DNA of 60,000 bases from Owenia fusiformis (GCA_903813345.2 CAIIXF020000007.1:27254698-27314697), one strand, 5' to 3'; shown: positions 21,009 through 33,149, counted from the stretch's first letter. Translations and numbers: made by a program. The notes: generated by a model from the sequence alone, not told the origin.

Positions 21009-22043
21009 CAGGGTGACACAAAAAACTCTAAAAGTGTAATAATTTCTTAAATACCTTACCTAGAATCTATGGACAACAAAATGAAATTAAGTTTATTGTA
21101 CAAAATTGATTGATTATTTGTGATACCGTAGATATTCTTACAATGTGTCCACTTTTCGGAAAATCAACATTGAGACAAAATCATATCTTGAGATTCTTAA
21201 AGAAATTCAGAAGAAAATTCCACAGAAGACATGAAATGAAAGTCTCAATAAATATTTTAATTGATAAATGAAGAATTGGCAATTGAAAAACATCTAGAAA
21301 AAAATCAGATGACTGAAAGTCCTGGCCTCTGAGCAAGAACACCTCACCTCAAACGCTGTATATAAAATTCCACTTTATATCCAAAGAACATGTGTACGTT
21401 TTATAGATTTTATTACATAAAATACAACATATTACAAAACTTTTTTGGCATGGGGAGACGGCTATCTATCGACCAGAGCTTGCGTAATTGCATACAAAAG
21501 AAACGATTACGTAATCATGAGATAATGTTACGTAATGACAACGCAAAATCATGATTATGCAACCTTATATAATCATTAATCTTAAACACCTGAATGGAAA
21601 AGATGATCAGCTTGCCTTTCTTAGGATGTTTCTTAGAATGAGGGTTTGAGAACATCAGAAAGCACTGTTTGTGATTGCATTGAACGCAGTTCCAAAATAT
21701 CACTCAGAAGGTGCATCCATACCTAAAGATGGCTTAAAGGTTGCTGGTACACTTCCTCATCAATGATTTCAACCACTATACTAAAAATGCAGCTTAAGAA
21801 GCCAAGTGGGTTTAAACAAAAGATACGTAACTCTGGTTGACACAAGAATCTTAAAATTATTTTCTTTCAAAAGTGGGTACATTTTCTTATTGACCATAAC
21901 AAGAAGAATATTGAATGTTATGTAACGAATTTGGTGTCACTATTGTCATCCATTGATTGTAGTTCATGAAAAGTGAAGATGATTACACATGTATTAAAGA
22001 AATTATTACATTTATAGAGGGTTCTGTTTTTTGGGTCACCCTG
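21009..22043. mobile_element. CAGGGTGAC-terminal TIR element upstream of the atypical GPCR
   Basis: Left CAGGGTGACACAAAAAACTC and the inverse of CAGGGTGACCCAAAAAACAG at the right. The termini also share GTAATAATTTCTT further in, giving about 55 bp of inverted similarity. No transposase was identified. The left terminus is 57 bp upstream of the chosen GPCR start codon. Confidence 0.7.
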
Positions 22044-22515
22044 TATATATATCGATATGTACCTCATTTGTAATTGAATACAGCTGGATTTTGATTGGTC
22101 AAAGAGTGGCAAATAATCACTGTCTGCTGTGTCGGTTTTCAGTGTCAGGAAATAATCTAAGTCAACCTCCGGATAGGGCATCAATTAATAAATTTTACTT
22201 CCTGATTATATGCTTTTCTGAAATATAGTCTAAAATAACCAAAAATGCATTATTTTAAATAAATAAATTGGAAAATTGGCCTACTGGTATATGAAAATAG
22301 CAAGAAAGCTGAGGAAAAAAAGTTATGTAACTCAAGTGTGGAATACCACACTGGGGATACATGTTCGCCTTCAGTATAGTAACAAATGAATTAATTAAGA
22401 TAACTTTTGTGACCATTGTTATTGGTATGCAACTTGAATCATCATATATAGCACCGTTATAGAATCATGCATTCATTTAAGAACCACTAGGGTGACATTA
22501 TTGCACTATGAGTAC
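22044..22515. other. No gene recognised
   Basis: AT-rich spacer between the 21-22 kb TIR element and the Harbinger element. Confidence 0.45.
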
Positions 22516-22518
22516 CTG

Positions 22519-25500
22519 AGGCCTCATTATCAGTTGGTCGCAACGCAGAATCGCATGCGTTGCGCCACGCAACGCATCGCATCGCATATATTTCATAAAA
22601 AACATATTATCACTTTGACGCAACGCAGTTCTGACGCAAGATTATAGATTTTCTGAACGCAAATGAACTCATATTTGCGTTTCTTTTTACCCTGCCGCAA
22701 AATCAAAACGCAAATGTAGTGCATCTTTAAACACTATTTCTTAGATATTAATGGTTGTTTTCCGGTGTTTTCTGTGAATCATCTCATTACCTATTAAGTT
22801 AACAATAGCTATATCGAAGGAATAATTCAATCATATCTATATTATATCATTGAAACATACATTTTGTCAAGCTTGTAAATCATTCAAGAATATCATGTTT
22901 GTTTCCAAACAATGCGAACGCATCGCATATATCGCCAGCAAATAGCACTCTGAAAGCTGCGGGAAGAAAGCTAAATATGTTCCACTTCTTTTTGAATCGA
23001 CACCAAAATGGCATAGGACTGAGAATATTTCGAGATAGAATCAATCCAATTGATACACTAGATGATTCTGAGATATGGCAAAGGTATAGAATGCCAAGAG
23101 CATTAGTGATGGAGTTGATGAACTTGTTTGAACCAGAATTTTTGCCAAAAATACGAAATGAACACTGCATACCACAGTATCTTAAAATATTGATAACCAT
23201 TCAGCATTTTTAAGGTTTTAAAAGAAAAATCAGAAATGACATCGAATTAATATAATTATTCATGTTCTGTTGTTACAATTACATCTTCGTGTGATATTTG
23301 GTAAGCGGAAAACGTACAATTACATAGAAAATTGGAATTTATAATAGTCGCAGTCCATCCATCTGCCCAACGCAGTCCGCGACTCAGTGTTGCTTTATAT
23401 CTGGAGCTGAACGCAATCACAGCCAAAGGTAGATAGCACAATGTGTGTACAGGTGTGGCCGAAATGGAGCAACTTTGGACAAAATTGAATATAAAGGGCT
23501 ATTTTAATAGACCTACGTACATCGTGTCCCAATCCATTCTGCAAATATATACAAGCTGTCAAATACAGCTGAAATCATGAATTTATGGTAGCTAGCAATA
23601 TTGATGGACTGTTGGAAAGATCATCCAAAATTACATTAACTCACCAACTCTCCAATTATTTGATATTTTCCTGATATCTTAAATACTAGTTAATGTACCC
23701 TCCCCCAACAGCTTTTATTGCATCATCAAAAAGTTAATTGATTCGCATTTCTACTTCTTATAAAAAGTCTCACCACTATCCAATTATCTATATGTTTAAC
23801 CCTATCCACAAATTGGTTTGTAATAAACATATTACGTTGTCATCTTGCGCTCGACTGTTCTGCCAAATACGCTATTGAATTGCCATATTTCTAGGTCTTA
23901 AACGATACAATATAGCAATTTGGGACATTGATTCAGGTAATAGATATATGTTAATCAACGTAACTTTGAATGATAATCTGGATGCTGACTTTCTTTTCCT
24001 GAAACAATAATAGCGTAGGATAGTTTACACTATCTTATTTATTTCGTGTTCGCGGCTGGACTGCGTTGCTTAGAATATCAATGGAGGCTGTGTTGCGTTG
24101 TTGAAATAGCTTTGTTTACTGGACTGCGTCCACTATGAATGCGCAGTTTGAATCTAATTTTCTCCTCATGAACACATTCTATTATCAAATTATTTTCACG
24201 AATTATATACTCGGAGCCTCAACTAACCTTTAGATATCAGAAACGTGTTCAAACTCCTTTCAAATGTATAGTAAATTAAATAATATGCACATATTTTACA
24301 GGTAAAATCAGAACTTTGCTACTGTTTTAGCTTGATCTGGACAACTGCTTATTTTCTTATCTACAGACCAACAGTAGATACAGAGTAATATTTTGGTCAC
24401 CGATTAGACACTACGATAGCATTTAAAATACCTGGATTTCTCTATTTTGTCGGAAGAAGCAGAAGGCACTGCCGGATGTCCCTCCATTTTGGCGCTGGGC
24501 TGCGGTGTAAAGTTACGCGAGTCGCAGTCCGTGGCTTCGCCCTCGTTTTGCTTATGCAACTAAAGTACCAAGTTCAAATTGTTTATGTTATATTGTGTTC
24601 TGATTGGCCAGAAAGGAGTAACGCTTACTGAAATCACCTCATGGTTCAATGCCTTTTGGTTATGTACACGATTTTAGACAGCTTGAGTTATGTAATACCA
24701 TCCACTGAGCGTGTTTATTTTCTATATTGTGTTCTGACTGGCCAGAAAGTAATTCTGCATGACTAGCTATGTGAAAACGCTCCGCTGGGTCGGAAGCTCT
24801 AATTTAGGTATTATATTATTCGTTTATCGGAGGAAAAACGTGGCTCTAAAGTAGTCATCTCTGAATCAATTCCTCACTTCATTGAATGCAGTTGCAATCA
24901 ATTACAGTAACACTTTATAAGCACTTTCGGAGATTATGAACTTCAACAACATATTCAAAAACCGGTTCTGTTCGTGATGTCATGATTGGCATTTGACATT
25001 GTGTTCTCGATTTTGAACATCAAATTTCACATTTATAAAAATATTTACAAGAACGGTATCTGGTTTGATATGATAGTGGTATTTACTTCATTTAGAACGT
25101 GTATAAACTGTATTTTGACCCCATGGGCATCGAACAGACACTTTAACATTTATTATTTTCGTATGATCTGAAAATGAAAATGTCATTCGATAAATTAAAG
25201 TGTATCATTTTATGTCACCGTCATTGCGTCAAGACATACAAAACAAGTTTCAGAAAAACATTACTGAATGTCATAAATAAGGTTATTGATGATCGTGATG
25301 ATAAAATAATTTTTTCTCGAGAAGTTACGATATTGGCCTCGGAAAATATCATATTGCAGTTGACACATTAACAGAACTACTTAGCGGAGACAATAAAATA
25401 TGTGCCTCTTTTTCAATGAGACATATTAATAACTCTTGCTCTTGGAATGACCAATTTCTTGCTCGAGACATCGTTCTACTGTTATTCTGTGTGTGCACTG

Positions 25501-25847
25501 TGCAATGAGTGAGCGTTCAATATTGGTTTACATAAATTTGCATTTTTCGCGCATTTTTCTGGTATAAATAGCAACCAATCAAATCACACTTAGTTGAACA
25601 ATTATTAGATTTACTCTCAATTTCAATCAATCAACGTCAAGAACTGGCGCGGAGGTCGATTTGTATTACCCGCCAAATTTCACTTCAGACTTGCGTTCGC
25701 TACTTTGCGTCTCTTTGCGTTTGCTTTGCGTCTGCGATTGCGCTTAAACTGAAAATAAGACGCAACTCAAGCGTTGCGTTCTGCGATCGCTGTCGCAACG
25801 CAGACGCAACAACGCACATTGTTTGCGACCAACTGATAATGAGGCCT
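22519..25847 (+). mobile_element. PIF/Harbinger-type DNA transposon with transposase remnant
   Basis: Ends are AGGCCTCATTATCAGTTGGT and its inverse, flanked by CTG on each side (22516-22518 and 25848-25850). A 3-bp duplication is the Harbinger norm. Subterminal regions are crowded with GCGTTGCG/CGCAACGC words on both sides, candidate transposase-binding repeats. The Harbinger-like transposase fragment at 22899-23213 supports the assignment. The remaining ~2.6 kb shows no further transposase or Myb-like frame. Confidence 0.8.
22899..23213 (+). pseudogene. Harbinger transposase N-terminal fragment (HARBI1-like)
   Basis: 104-codon open frame without an ATG. It contains FRDRINPIDTLDDSEIWQRY then RMPRALVMELMNLFEP and RNEHCIPQYLKILITIQHF, matching the N-terminal block common to Harbinger nucleases (R-D/E-R-x(n)-L-x(n)-L-L-E-P...L-x-x-L-x-F). 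It stops where the family continues FxxTGSF, so the catalytic DDE part is absent. Either a truncated gene or one exon whose partner has decayed. Confidence 0.7.
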
Positions 25848-25850
25848 CTG

Positions 25851-26361
25851 GTGTCTTTGGGGAAAAGAATTTACTTACTAAATATTGAAAAATATTTTTT
25901 AATGACTTCAACAATTTGTCTTATAAAATGTATCTCGCATAGCCACGGACTAAATTGTTCATGGGATGTTTGAAAGAACAAAGAAGTTACTGTTAGTAAA
26001 ATACTCAATACGACCAACCTGGTTAAAGCCCTCGTGAAAAATTTGAAAATATTTTTACCATCAAGATTTATTTCTAATAATTTGAAAAACTACGAAAGTT
26101 CACTTTTAAGAATGAACCTTGCATTTTACAAATATTGGAACTTCCGCCATTTAAACAACAAAAGGAAAGATTGTTAGATAAAAATAATAAATAGTATCGT
26201 GGGTACTGGGCTCACATTGTGTTGTGGTACTAGTTTTCTGGACAGAACGTCAAAAATCTCCACCCGAGGATTTCAAATTGATCCATGAAACAGTTTGGCT
26301 CAAAACATTTAGAGAAGACTTTACAGACAAAATTTTAGGACGGAAATCCAAATTGGCCACC
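25851..26361. other. No gene; degenerate dispersed repeat
   Basis: Contains GTGGGTACTGGGCTCACATT, which recurs at about 28132 with one change. Confidence 0.5.
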
Positions 26362-26366
26362 TTAAA

Positions 26367-26916
26367 CACTGGTGATCCACTCGATTACGCTGGTTACCGA
26401 AACGGTTCGTTTTGGTAACAAAATGTCGGAACGTCGAAGGTACGATTTTTCTCTTTTCCTTATTTCACACGTTTTAAGCAGAATTCCCACGACATTTTTA
26501 ACACAAGCGTGTATCAGTATCATATGTTTAAGAAAATGTACATATGTGCGAACAAATAGTTCAGAAGACAACAGAATCGTCGATTTAATTCTTCACTTAA
26601 GTTACATAAACGGTTTTTCGAAAAACAGTTAAGATCTGCACTTTTAACCCAAACCGTTTATGTAACTTAAGTGAGGAATTAAATCGACGATTATGTTGTC
26701 TTCTGAGCTATTTTTTCGCAAACATGAATATTTTCTAAAACATATGATACTTATGTACTTATGTACGTTTGTGAGAAAAAACGTCGTGGGGATTCTGCCT
26801 ACATGGCCTACAACGTAAAATAAGGGAAAAAGAAAAATCGTACCTTCGACGTTCCGACATTTTGTTACCAAAACGAACCGTTTCGGTAACCAGCGTAATC
26901 GAGTGGATCACCAGTG
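26367..26916. repeat. Near-perfect 550-bp inverted repeat (fold-back MITE)
   Basis: Two arms of about 260 bp, the outer ~85 bases identical, starting CACTGGTGATCCACTCGATT, with a ~30-bp loop near 26625-26655. Direct TTAAA lies at both sides (26362-26366, 26917-26921), a likely target duplication. Open frames read from the arms are incidental. Confidence 0.85.
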
Positions 26917-26921
26917 TTAAA

Positions 26922-28150
26922 ATTCACACAAATGCCCAAAAACTAAGTTAATTTTTGTGTTAAATGGCCGACAATAGAAAAATATATAAATTTTTGCTGA
27001 TTTCTTTTACAAAAGGGTTTTTACAATGCAAGACAACTGAAATTATTTAATAAGCTACTCTAGTTGCTCAAAAAGTGAATTTCTCTGGAAAAAATGTTTG
27101 AGCGTACCCTGCGCGCAGAGTCTAGTTCTAAACTATAAAGACGAAGCTCTCTTTTAAGAGGCGAAGTCGAATTAATGCAAAGGGTAGTTTGAACGAGAAT
27201 TGAGATTTCAAATCAGTAATGATGTTGCAAGAGACGAAATGGACCATCACATGCATAATTAAGGGATGAAGAATCCGATATCATCCTTTATTGGAAATTC
27301 GAATGGAAATTCGAAAACATGATGAGTACATGCACTAACCTATAATGCATGAAGGCGGAGCCCGAGTACATTATTAGGATGGGTGGGTACATGCAATTAG
27401 TGCTTTAAAATCTAATAAAGCATGATACCGTTCTTTTTTGCTATTCCAGTTGTCCAGTACTTTATAAAACCATAATGCACTGTAAAATACTGTGTCTACT
27501 CAGTTGATCATTAATACCTTGAATCATCAATTCACTGAAATACTCTAAGCTGATTGGCTAGACACACTGAACTGAACTGTACGAGAAAACTAGAATGTTC
27601 ATCGTCATCACAAAAGCTAATGGCCATTATAATCATTAATTTCATGTTTTCGTTGCGTGTGGTTCCAACGGATGAAGTGAGTAAATGGAAAAACAAAAAT
27701 TATCACGCACAGAGGAACATCCGACATGTACAATATATTGAACCCACACAGGATAATACGTTTTTCACAGACGTATGTGTCAAATCAACCACACCATTTG
27801 GTTAGTTAGAGTGTCGTAATTTTATTTAAAATAAAATTTTAAAGAATAAATGCATAAAGAATAACAATACCATGATTTCAAGCGGTAATAGCTTATACTG
27901 ATCATTTTCCGTGACTTTTTCAACTTTTCTAAAAAAGTGTAGGCTAAATCTTCATTGATGCAATGTTAAAATTCTCTAAAACCTTGCAGGTTTATTCATT
28001 CAACAAAACAACCATATTTTCATGATAATCAGAATATGTACATTAACAGTGTCATCCCCATTTGAGATTTAAACGGATTCAACCAACACTTTTTGATAAT
28101 TCAAGACATTGAGTGACTTTGGAAATAGTACTGTGGGTACTAGGCTCACA
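26922..28150. other. No confirmed gene
   Basis: Includes the inverse partner of the 12.3-kb repeat (27105-27195) and an imperfect hairpin around 27310-27400 (ACATGCACTAAC / TACATGCAATTAG with GCGGAGCCCGAG). A frame at 27619-27801 could be a first exon (see findings). Confidence 0.4.
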
Positions 28151-28961
28151 TGGTGTTGCTCAAAAGTGAATGATGGCTAAAATGGTAGAAAATTAAAAAA
28201 ATGGATGTAATTTTTGCCGATTTTTTGTAACAAAATTACTTCATACAACTACTCTTTACAGTGACATGACCTTTTACAATGCAGGACGTCTGAAATTATT
28301 TGTAAAGCTAGGAAATGGGCCACACGTGAATTTCGAAAAACAAAAATGGCGACCATTTTGAAAATATGCAAGCTTTTGAGCCAGGATCCGCCACTGGAGT
28401 GTTCAGAATTGATGTTGAACAAAAACAACTTAAAACGGGAATCCTATCGACAGAGGTTTTAAGGCAAATGGTCCAAAAGTGGATTTCGCAAGACATACAG
28501 AATGTATGGACAAATCAGTGTTAACTAAAATGGCTGAAAATAAAAAAAACAGATATAACTCTTTACAACTCATACAACTACTTTTTACAGTGACATGGAT
28601 TTTTACAATGCAGGACACCTGAAATTATTTGTAAAGCTAGGAAATGGGCCAAAAGTGAATTCTGCGAGACAAAAATGGCGACCATTTTGAAAATAGGCGA
28701 GCTTTTGAACCAGGAGTCATAGAGGAGTTTTCTACATTGATGTTGAACAAAAACAACTTAAAACGGGAATCCTATTGACAGAGGTTTTAAGGCAAATGGT
28801 CCAAAAGTGGATTTCGCGAGATGGATGGACAAATCGAATGTTAACTAAAATGCCTGAGAATAAAAAACATTTCGCGAGACGAAAATGGCGACCATTTTGA
28901 AAATAGGCGAACTTTTGAACCAGGAGTCATAAGGGAGTTTTCTGTATTGATGTTGAACAAA
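28150..28961. repeat. Tandem array of GGCGACCATTTTG repeat units
   Basis: Two to three imperfect units of roughly 200-330 bp sharing AAAAATGGCGACCATTTTGA, GCGAGCTTTTGAACCAGGAG, TTGATGTTGAACAAAAACAA and CTTAAAACGGGAATCCTAT. The array is interrupted by the LINE and resumes at 34711. Confidence 0.8.
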
Positions 28962-29001
28962 TATATTATTATTATTATTTTATTATTATTTATTTATTCA
29001 G
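28962..29001 (-). repeat. 3' tail microsatellite of the LINE
   Basis: On the minus strand, short AATA/AAT repeats end the element at its junction with the flanking repeat, as in CR1/L2-type 3' tails. Confidence 0.75.
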
Positions 29002-29180
29002 TAAGCTAAGTTTTGAAATACATACAATGAGCGGGTGACACAAATTGTGTATATTCCCGACAGGGTGGTAAGTTGCCTACATAGAAACAGAGGGGGATAT
29101 GTTTGTGTGCAAATGCTTGTAATGGATGGTAAATGAATTGTGTGTCATAGAGCCCAAAATATAAAGTATACGAATGATAA

Positions 29181-32100
29181 TCAATTATTGACAAAGTACT
29201 TTTTCAGTTCTCTTTTCATGATGTGAACACTTCGAGAAGATTTAATCTTGTTTGGTAATTGATTCCAAATTGTTGGTGCCGTGAAAGTTAACATTGAAAT
29301 GCCATAGTTCGTCCTTACTTTAGGTTTATCATAAGAATCCTTGTTTCTGGTATTGTGATCATGTCTCGCCTGGACCATTTTGAAAAAGTTAGGAAAAATT
29401 TTCTGGTAGTTATCAAGCTTATTTATCCATTTATACATGAATAAACATTTCTGTTGTTTGTGTATGTCAAAAATATTCAAAAGGTTTAACTGTTTGAATA
29501 ATGGTAGGGAATGAGCCCTATAATCGCTGTTTGTTGCAATGCGGGTGAATTTCTTTTGCACAAGATATAGGGAATTTAATGAACTACATGTTTCACCCCA
29601 AATAACATTGCCATATATAAGATGGGAATATATAAGTGAATAATAGATACTCATAAAACCGCTGATATTCAACAGTTGTTTAACTCTATATAAAATACCA
29701 ATTGTCCTAGAAATTTTTGCATTAACAGAAGCAATATGCCGTTTCCAGTTCAAATGGTTATCTATTGTTATTCCAAGAAAGTTAATATGATCAACTTGTT
29801 CAAGTTGTTTGTCATTTAGATAGATTTTTATATTATTTGCATTAAATCTTTTTTGTCTTGAGGAAAAAATGATATATTTTGTTTTATTAGCATTGAGTGA
29901 TAATTTGTTTGTGACCAGCCATTCCTCAATATGTTTGAGTTCAGTGTTTAAAGTTTCTGTCAGGTCATGTAGATTTTTGCCTTTGATCAATAAATTAGTA
30001 TCATCTGCAAATAAGACGAAAAATAGTGTCGGAGAAGAAAGATAAATATCATTAATATATAATATAAAAAACAGGGGTCCCAAAATTGAGCCTTGAGGAA
30101 TACCGCAAGTGATCAACTCACGATTAGAGATTGTTTCCTTATATAAAGTTTGCTGAAATCTATTTTTAAAATAACTTTTTATCCAGTCAAGAGCAACACC
30201 ACGTATTCCATAATATTGAAGTTTGTCAAATAGTATGTTATGATCTATTGTATCGAAAGCTTTGGAAAAGTCAATGAATAATCCTATTGTAAATTCGCCA
30301 TCATCGATAGATTTTCTGATCTTTTCAATAAATGTTAACACACCCATGAAAGTTGATCTCTTTTCCCTAAATCCAAATTGATTAGTATACAAAATGTCAA
30401 TGATATCTATAAACTTTGTTATTCTTTTATGCATTATTTTTTCCAAAATTTTTGAAAAAACAGGTAAAACAGATATTGGCCGATAATTGGTGAAAAAATG
30501 TTTGTCATCTTTTTTATAAATCGGTATAACTTTAGCAATTTTAAGTTGGTCCGGAAAAACTCCGTTTGAAATGGATAAATTAAAAATATGCATTAGAGGC
30601 TGATATAGAACAAAACCGCATTCTTTCATAATAAAAGGTTTAAAATCATCATGACCTGCAGCAGAAGGTTTTAAATTAGAAATTATTTTTTGTAGTTCGT
30701 TAACATCAACTGGGTCTAAAAAAATTGAAGAAGCCTGTTGACCTAATGTTTGCATAAAATCTAAAGGTTTTTTATCTGACTTTGGAATTTTGGCAGCTAA
30801 TTTTTCTCCAACTTTTACAAAGAAATTATTAAACTGATTAGCTATATCCTGTTTGTTGGTTATTTTCACATTATTTTGAATGAAGAAGTCTGGAATGTTA
30901 TTATTTTTATTCTTTCTTTGAAGTATCTCATTAATTATTTGCCAATTTGCCTTTATGTTGCCTTGATTCAGTTTAAATTTGTTATTATAATATTGCTTTT
31001 CAGATAATTTAATTGTACTTTTTAGTTGATTTGCATAAGTTTTATATTGTTTTTTATTTTGATCTGTGGGATTTCGAAGATATTTCTTGTATAGTTTGCT
31101 TTTATATCTAATTGACTTAAGTATGGCTGACGTAATCCATGGCTTTTGATTATTATTGTATAGTTTAATTGTGATCTGTTTTAATGGGAAACATTCGTCA
31201 TAAAATTCTGATAGTTTTTCCTCAAATTTATTATAAGATTCATTAGCATCATTAAAATTTGTAATGTCGATCCAAGATTCGTTAGAGAGAATTTCTTTAA
31301 ATCTTAAAATGCTTTCATCAGTATATTTTCTAATAGACCTTTTCATGAATGTGGTTTTGTTAACAGGTTTATTGGAAACAGCAAATATTGGGAAATGATC
31401 TGATATGTCATTGTATATAATTCCGCATAAGTCAACTTTAGAATCGTTAGTAAAGATGTTATCTATGAGAGTGGCTGTAGTAGAAGTTACTCTAGTTGCT
31501 TTATATATTACAGGAATAAGGTTATATGAAGACATAATGTTGTAAAAGTTTTCAGTATTTTCATGTTCCACAGATTTAAAAAGATCAATGTTAAAATCTC
31601 CAGCAATGTAGCTTAATTTGTTATTTTCTCTTGAAATTAAAGATAGGTATACATCTAAGTCATTGTTAAATTCCTCTAGATCAACATTTGGTGGCTTATA
31701 TACACAGGTTATTAAAATATTCTTCCCCTTTTCAACAATTACCTCTATGGTTATGACATCACAATTGATATTGTTAAATTTTAAATCAGTTCTTTCCTTG
31801 ATATTAAGAGATTTATGAATAAGGAGACCAACACCGCCTCCTCTAGTTGTTCTTGAGTTGAAAAATCCTCGGTAATTTACAAAATCAGAAAAGTTGTCTT
31901 CTTGATCTTTATACAGCCAAGTTTCAGAGAGAGCAATGACAGAAATATTTTTATCAATTGACGCAAGTAGATTAGACAGTTTCCAATGATTAGATGGCAA
32001 ACTACGAATATTGCAATGTAAAATTGACATATCGATGTTATTCTTGGAATTGAGATTATTATTGAAGTCAGAAAGTGTCACATATTCATTCTTTGCCATG

Positions 32101-32276
32101 TATTCCTTGGTTGTGTTATCAAAATCTGGGGCGTCAGGATCATCATCTCTGATTTCAAGAGGATTGAAAACTTTGTTTTCAAAACTAATAATTGAGTCTC
32201 CATTTGGCACAATATCAATAAATTCGGTAGAGTCTGTAATATTAAAAAAAGGAAATTCAGACCATGGGCATGACAC
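29181..32276 (-). CDS. LINE ORF2: AP endonuclease plus reverse transcriptase
   Basis: 1031 codons without a stop. The N-terminal part is an APE-type endonuclease: HCNIRSL near 88-93, SETW at 117-120, GDFNID at 226-231 and SDHFP at 292-296. The reverse transcriptase follows, with DFSKAFD at 669-675, GIPQGS at 725-730 and the catalytic FADDT at 756-760. The C-terminal region (TRNKDSYDKP..., GISMLTFTAPTIWNQLP) is typical of CR1/L2/Daphne-group LINEs of invertebrates. The frame opens upstream of a GTG at 32276; the first in-frame ATG is codon 60, still before the endonuclease. It nicks target DNA and copies the LINE RNA at that site. All visible catalytic motifs are present. Confidence 0.95.
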   Translation of the reverse strand: MSCPWSEFPFFNITDSTEFIDIVPNGDSIISFENKVFNPLEIRDDDPDAPDFDNTTKEYMAKNEYVTLSDFNNNLNSKNNIDMSILHCNIRSLPSNHWKLSNLLASIDKNISVIALSETWLYKDQEDNFSDFVNYRGFFNSRTTRGGGVGLLIHKSLNIKERTDLKFNNINCDVITIEVIVEKGKNILITCVYKPPNVDLEEFNNDLDVYLSLISRENNKLSYIAGDFNIDLFKSVEHENTENFYNIMSSYNLIPVIYKATRVTSTTATLIDNIFTNDSKVDLCGIIYNDISDHFPIFAVSNKPVNKTTFMKRSIRKYTDESILRFKEILSNESWIDITNFNDANESYNKFEEKLSEFYDECFPLKQITIKLYNNNQKPWITSAILKSIRYKSKLYKKYLRNPTDQNKKQYKTYANQLKSTIKLSEKQYYNNKFKLNQGNIKANWQIINEILQRKNKNNNIPDFFIQNNVKITNKQDIANQFNNFFVKVGEKLAAKIPKSDKKPLDFMQTLGQQASSIFLDPVDVNELQKIISNLKPSAAGHDDFKPFIMKECGFVLYQPLMHIFNLSISNGVFPDQLKIAKVIPIYKKDDKHFFTNYRPISVLPVFSKILEKIMHKRITKFIDIIDILYTNQFGFREKRSTFMGVLTFIEKIRKSIDDGEFTIGLFIDFSKAFDTIDHNILFDKLQYYGIRGVALDWIKSYFKNRFQQTLYKETISNRELITCGIPQGSILGPLFFILYINDIYLSSPTLFFVLFADDTNLLIKGKNLHDLTETLNTELKHIEEWLVTNKLSLNANKTKYIIFSSRQKRFNANNIKIYLNDKQLEQVDHINFLGITIDNHLNWKRHIASVNAKISRTIGILYRVKQLLNISGFMSIYYSLIYSHLIYGNVIWGETCSSLNSLYLVQKKFTRIATNSDYRAHSLPLFKQLNLLNIFDIHKQQKCLFMYKWINKLDNYQKIFPNFFKMVQARHDHNTRNKDSYDKPKVRTNYGISMLTFTAPTIWNQLPNKIKSSRSVHIMKRELKKYFVNN

Positions 32277-33149
32277 ATGTGCACTTAGATTATCCAGTAT
32301 CCAAAAGTAGAATTATTACACACACAAACAGATCCCCCTTATAAATGTTACGAGATTTGAAAAAAGAAAATCTCAATATGAATTGAGACATGATGTTCTG
32401 TAAGCACAGAACTAGGCTAGGCGAAATGAGCAAGTACATATTTGTGGCTCTGTTGAATGGCATATAAACATAACAGTGAATGTAAGAACCAAAGCAAAAA
32501 AAAATACAAATTAACAGCTTTAAGAACATGTTGCGCATGTGCACTATATACCTGGCAGGTATTGATTAAGTGATAAAGTAAAACATGAAGTAATTATAGC
32601 AATCTCCCTGCCTCCGTGATCCATACTCCAAAGCATCTCAAAATGAGATCTCATTGTGGGATGACCAAAGCGGTTACAGCATAAACTGCACATGCGCTAA
32701 AAATACGAAAGGTGTTGTTAAATTCGTAGATGCATTAAAACATTATATATATAAAAGAATAAAGAAAAATGTATCGAATTCCCTGGCTCAATGATCTTGA
32801 TTCCAGGACAACATTCTCATCATGGTATTGAATGAATACGTAAGTTTACATAAAGATGGCAGTGTTACACCAACATAAATTCATACAGACATACAGTCTC
32901 CTGCACATCCAAAGAGAAATATATCTGCTTCAATAAACTACCCAACTGGAAATCATTGATACATACAATATGTATATTTCGGAGGATTAATTTAAAGAGC
33001 AATGAACATTGACTATGAAGGTGGCAAAAGAATACCAGAGAGCCTTTTCAATGAAAGACACATGTAAAAAATAAGCCAGGATTTAAACGTTTAGGCAAAT
33101 TGGTTTCCAGGTTTGGTTTGTGAATTGCCATATATATAGTCATAATATA

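Noticed and set aside
21009-21021. ATG at 21021 as the start of the atypical GPCR
   Set aside because: Lies partly in a transposon terminus; the ATG at 20952 directly precedes the glycosylated N-terminus and gives a normal length.
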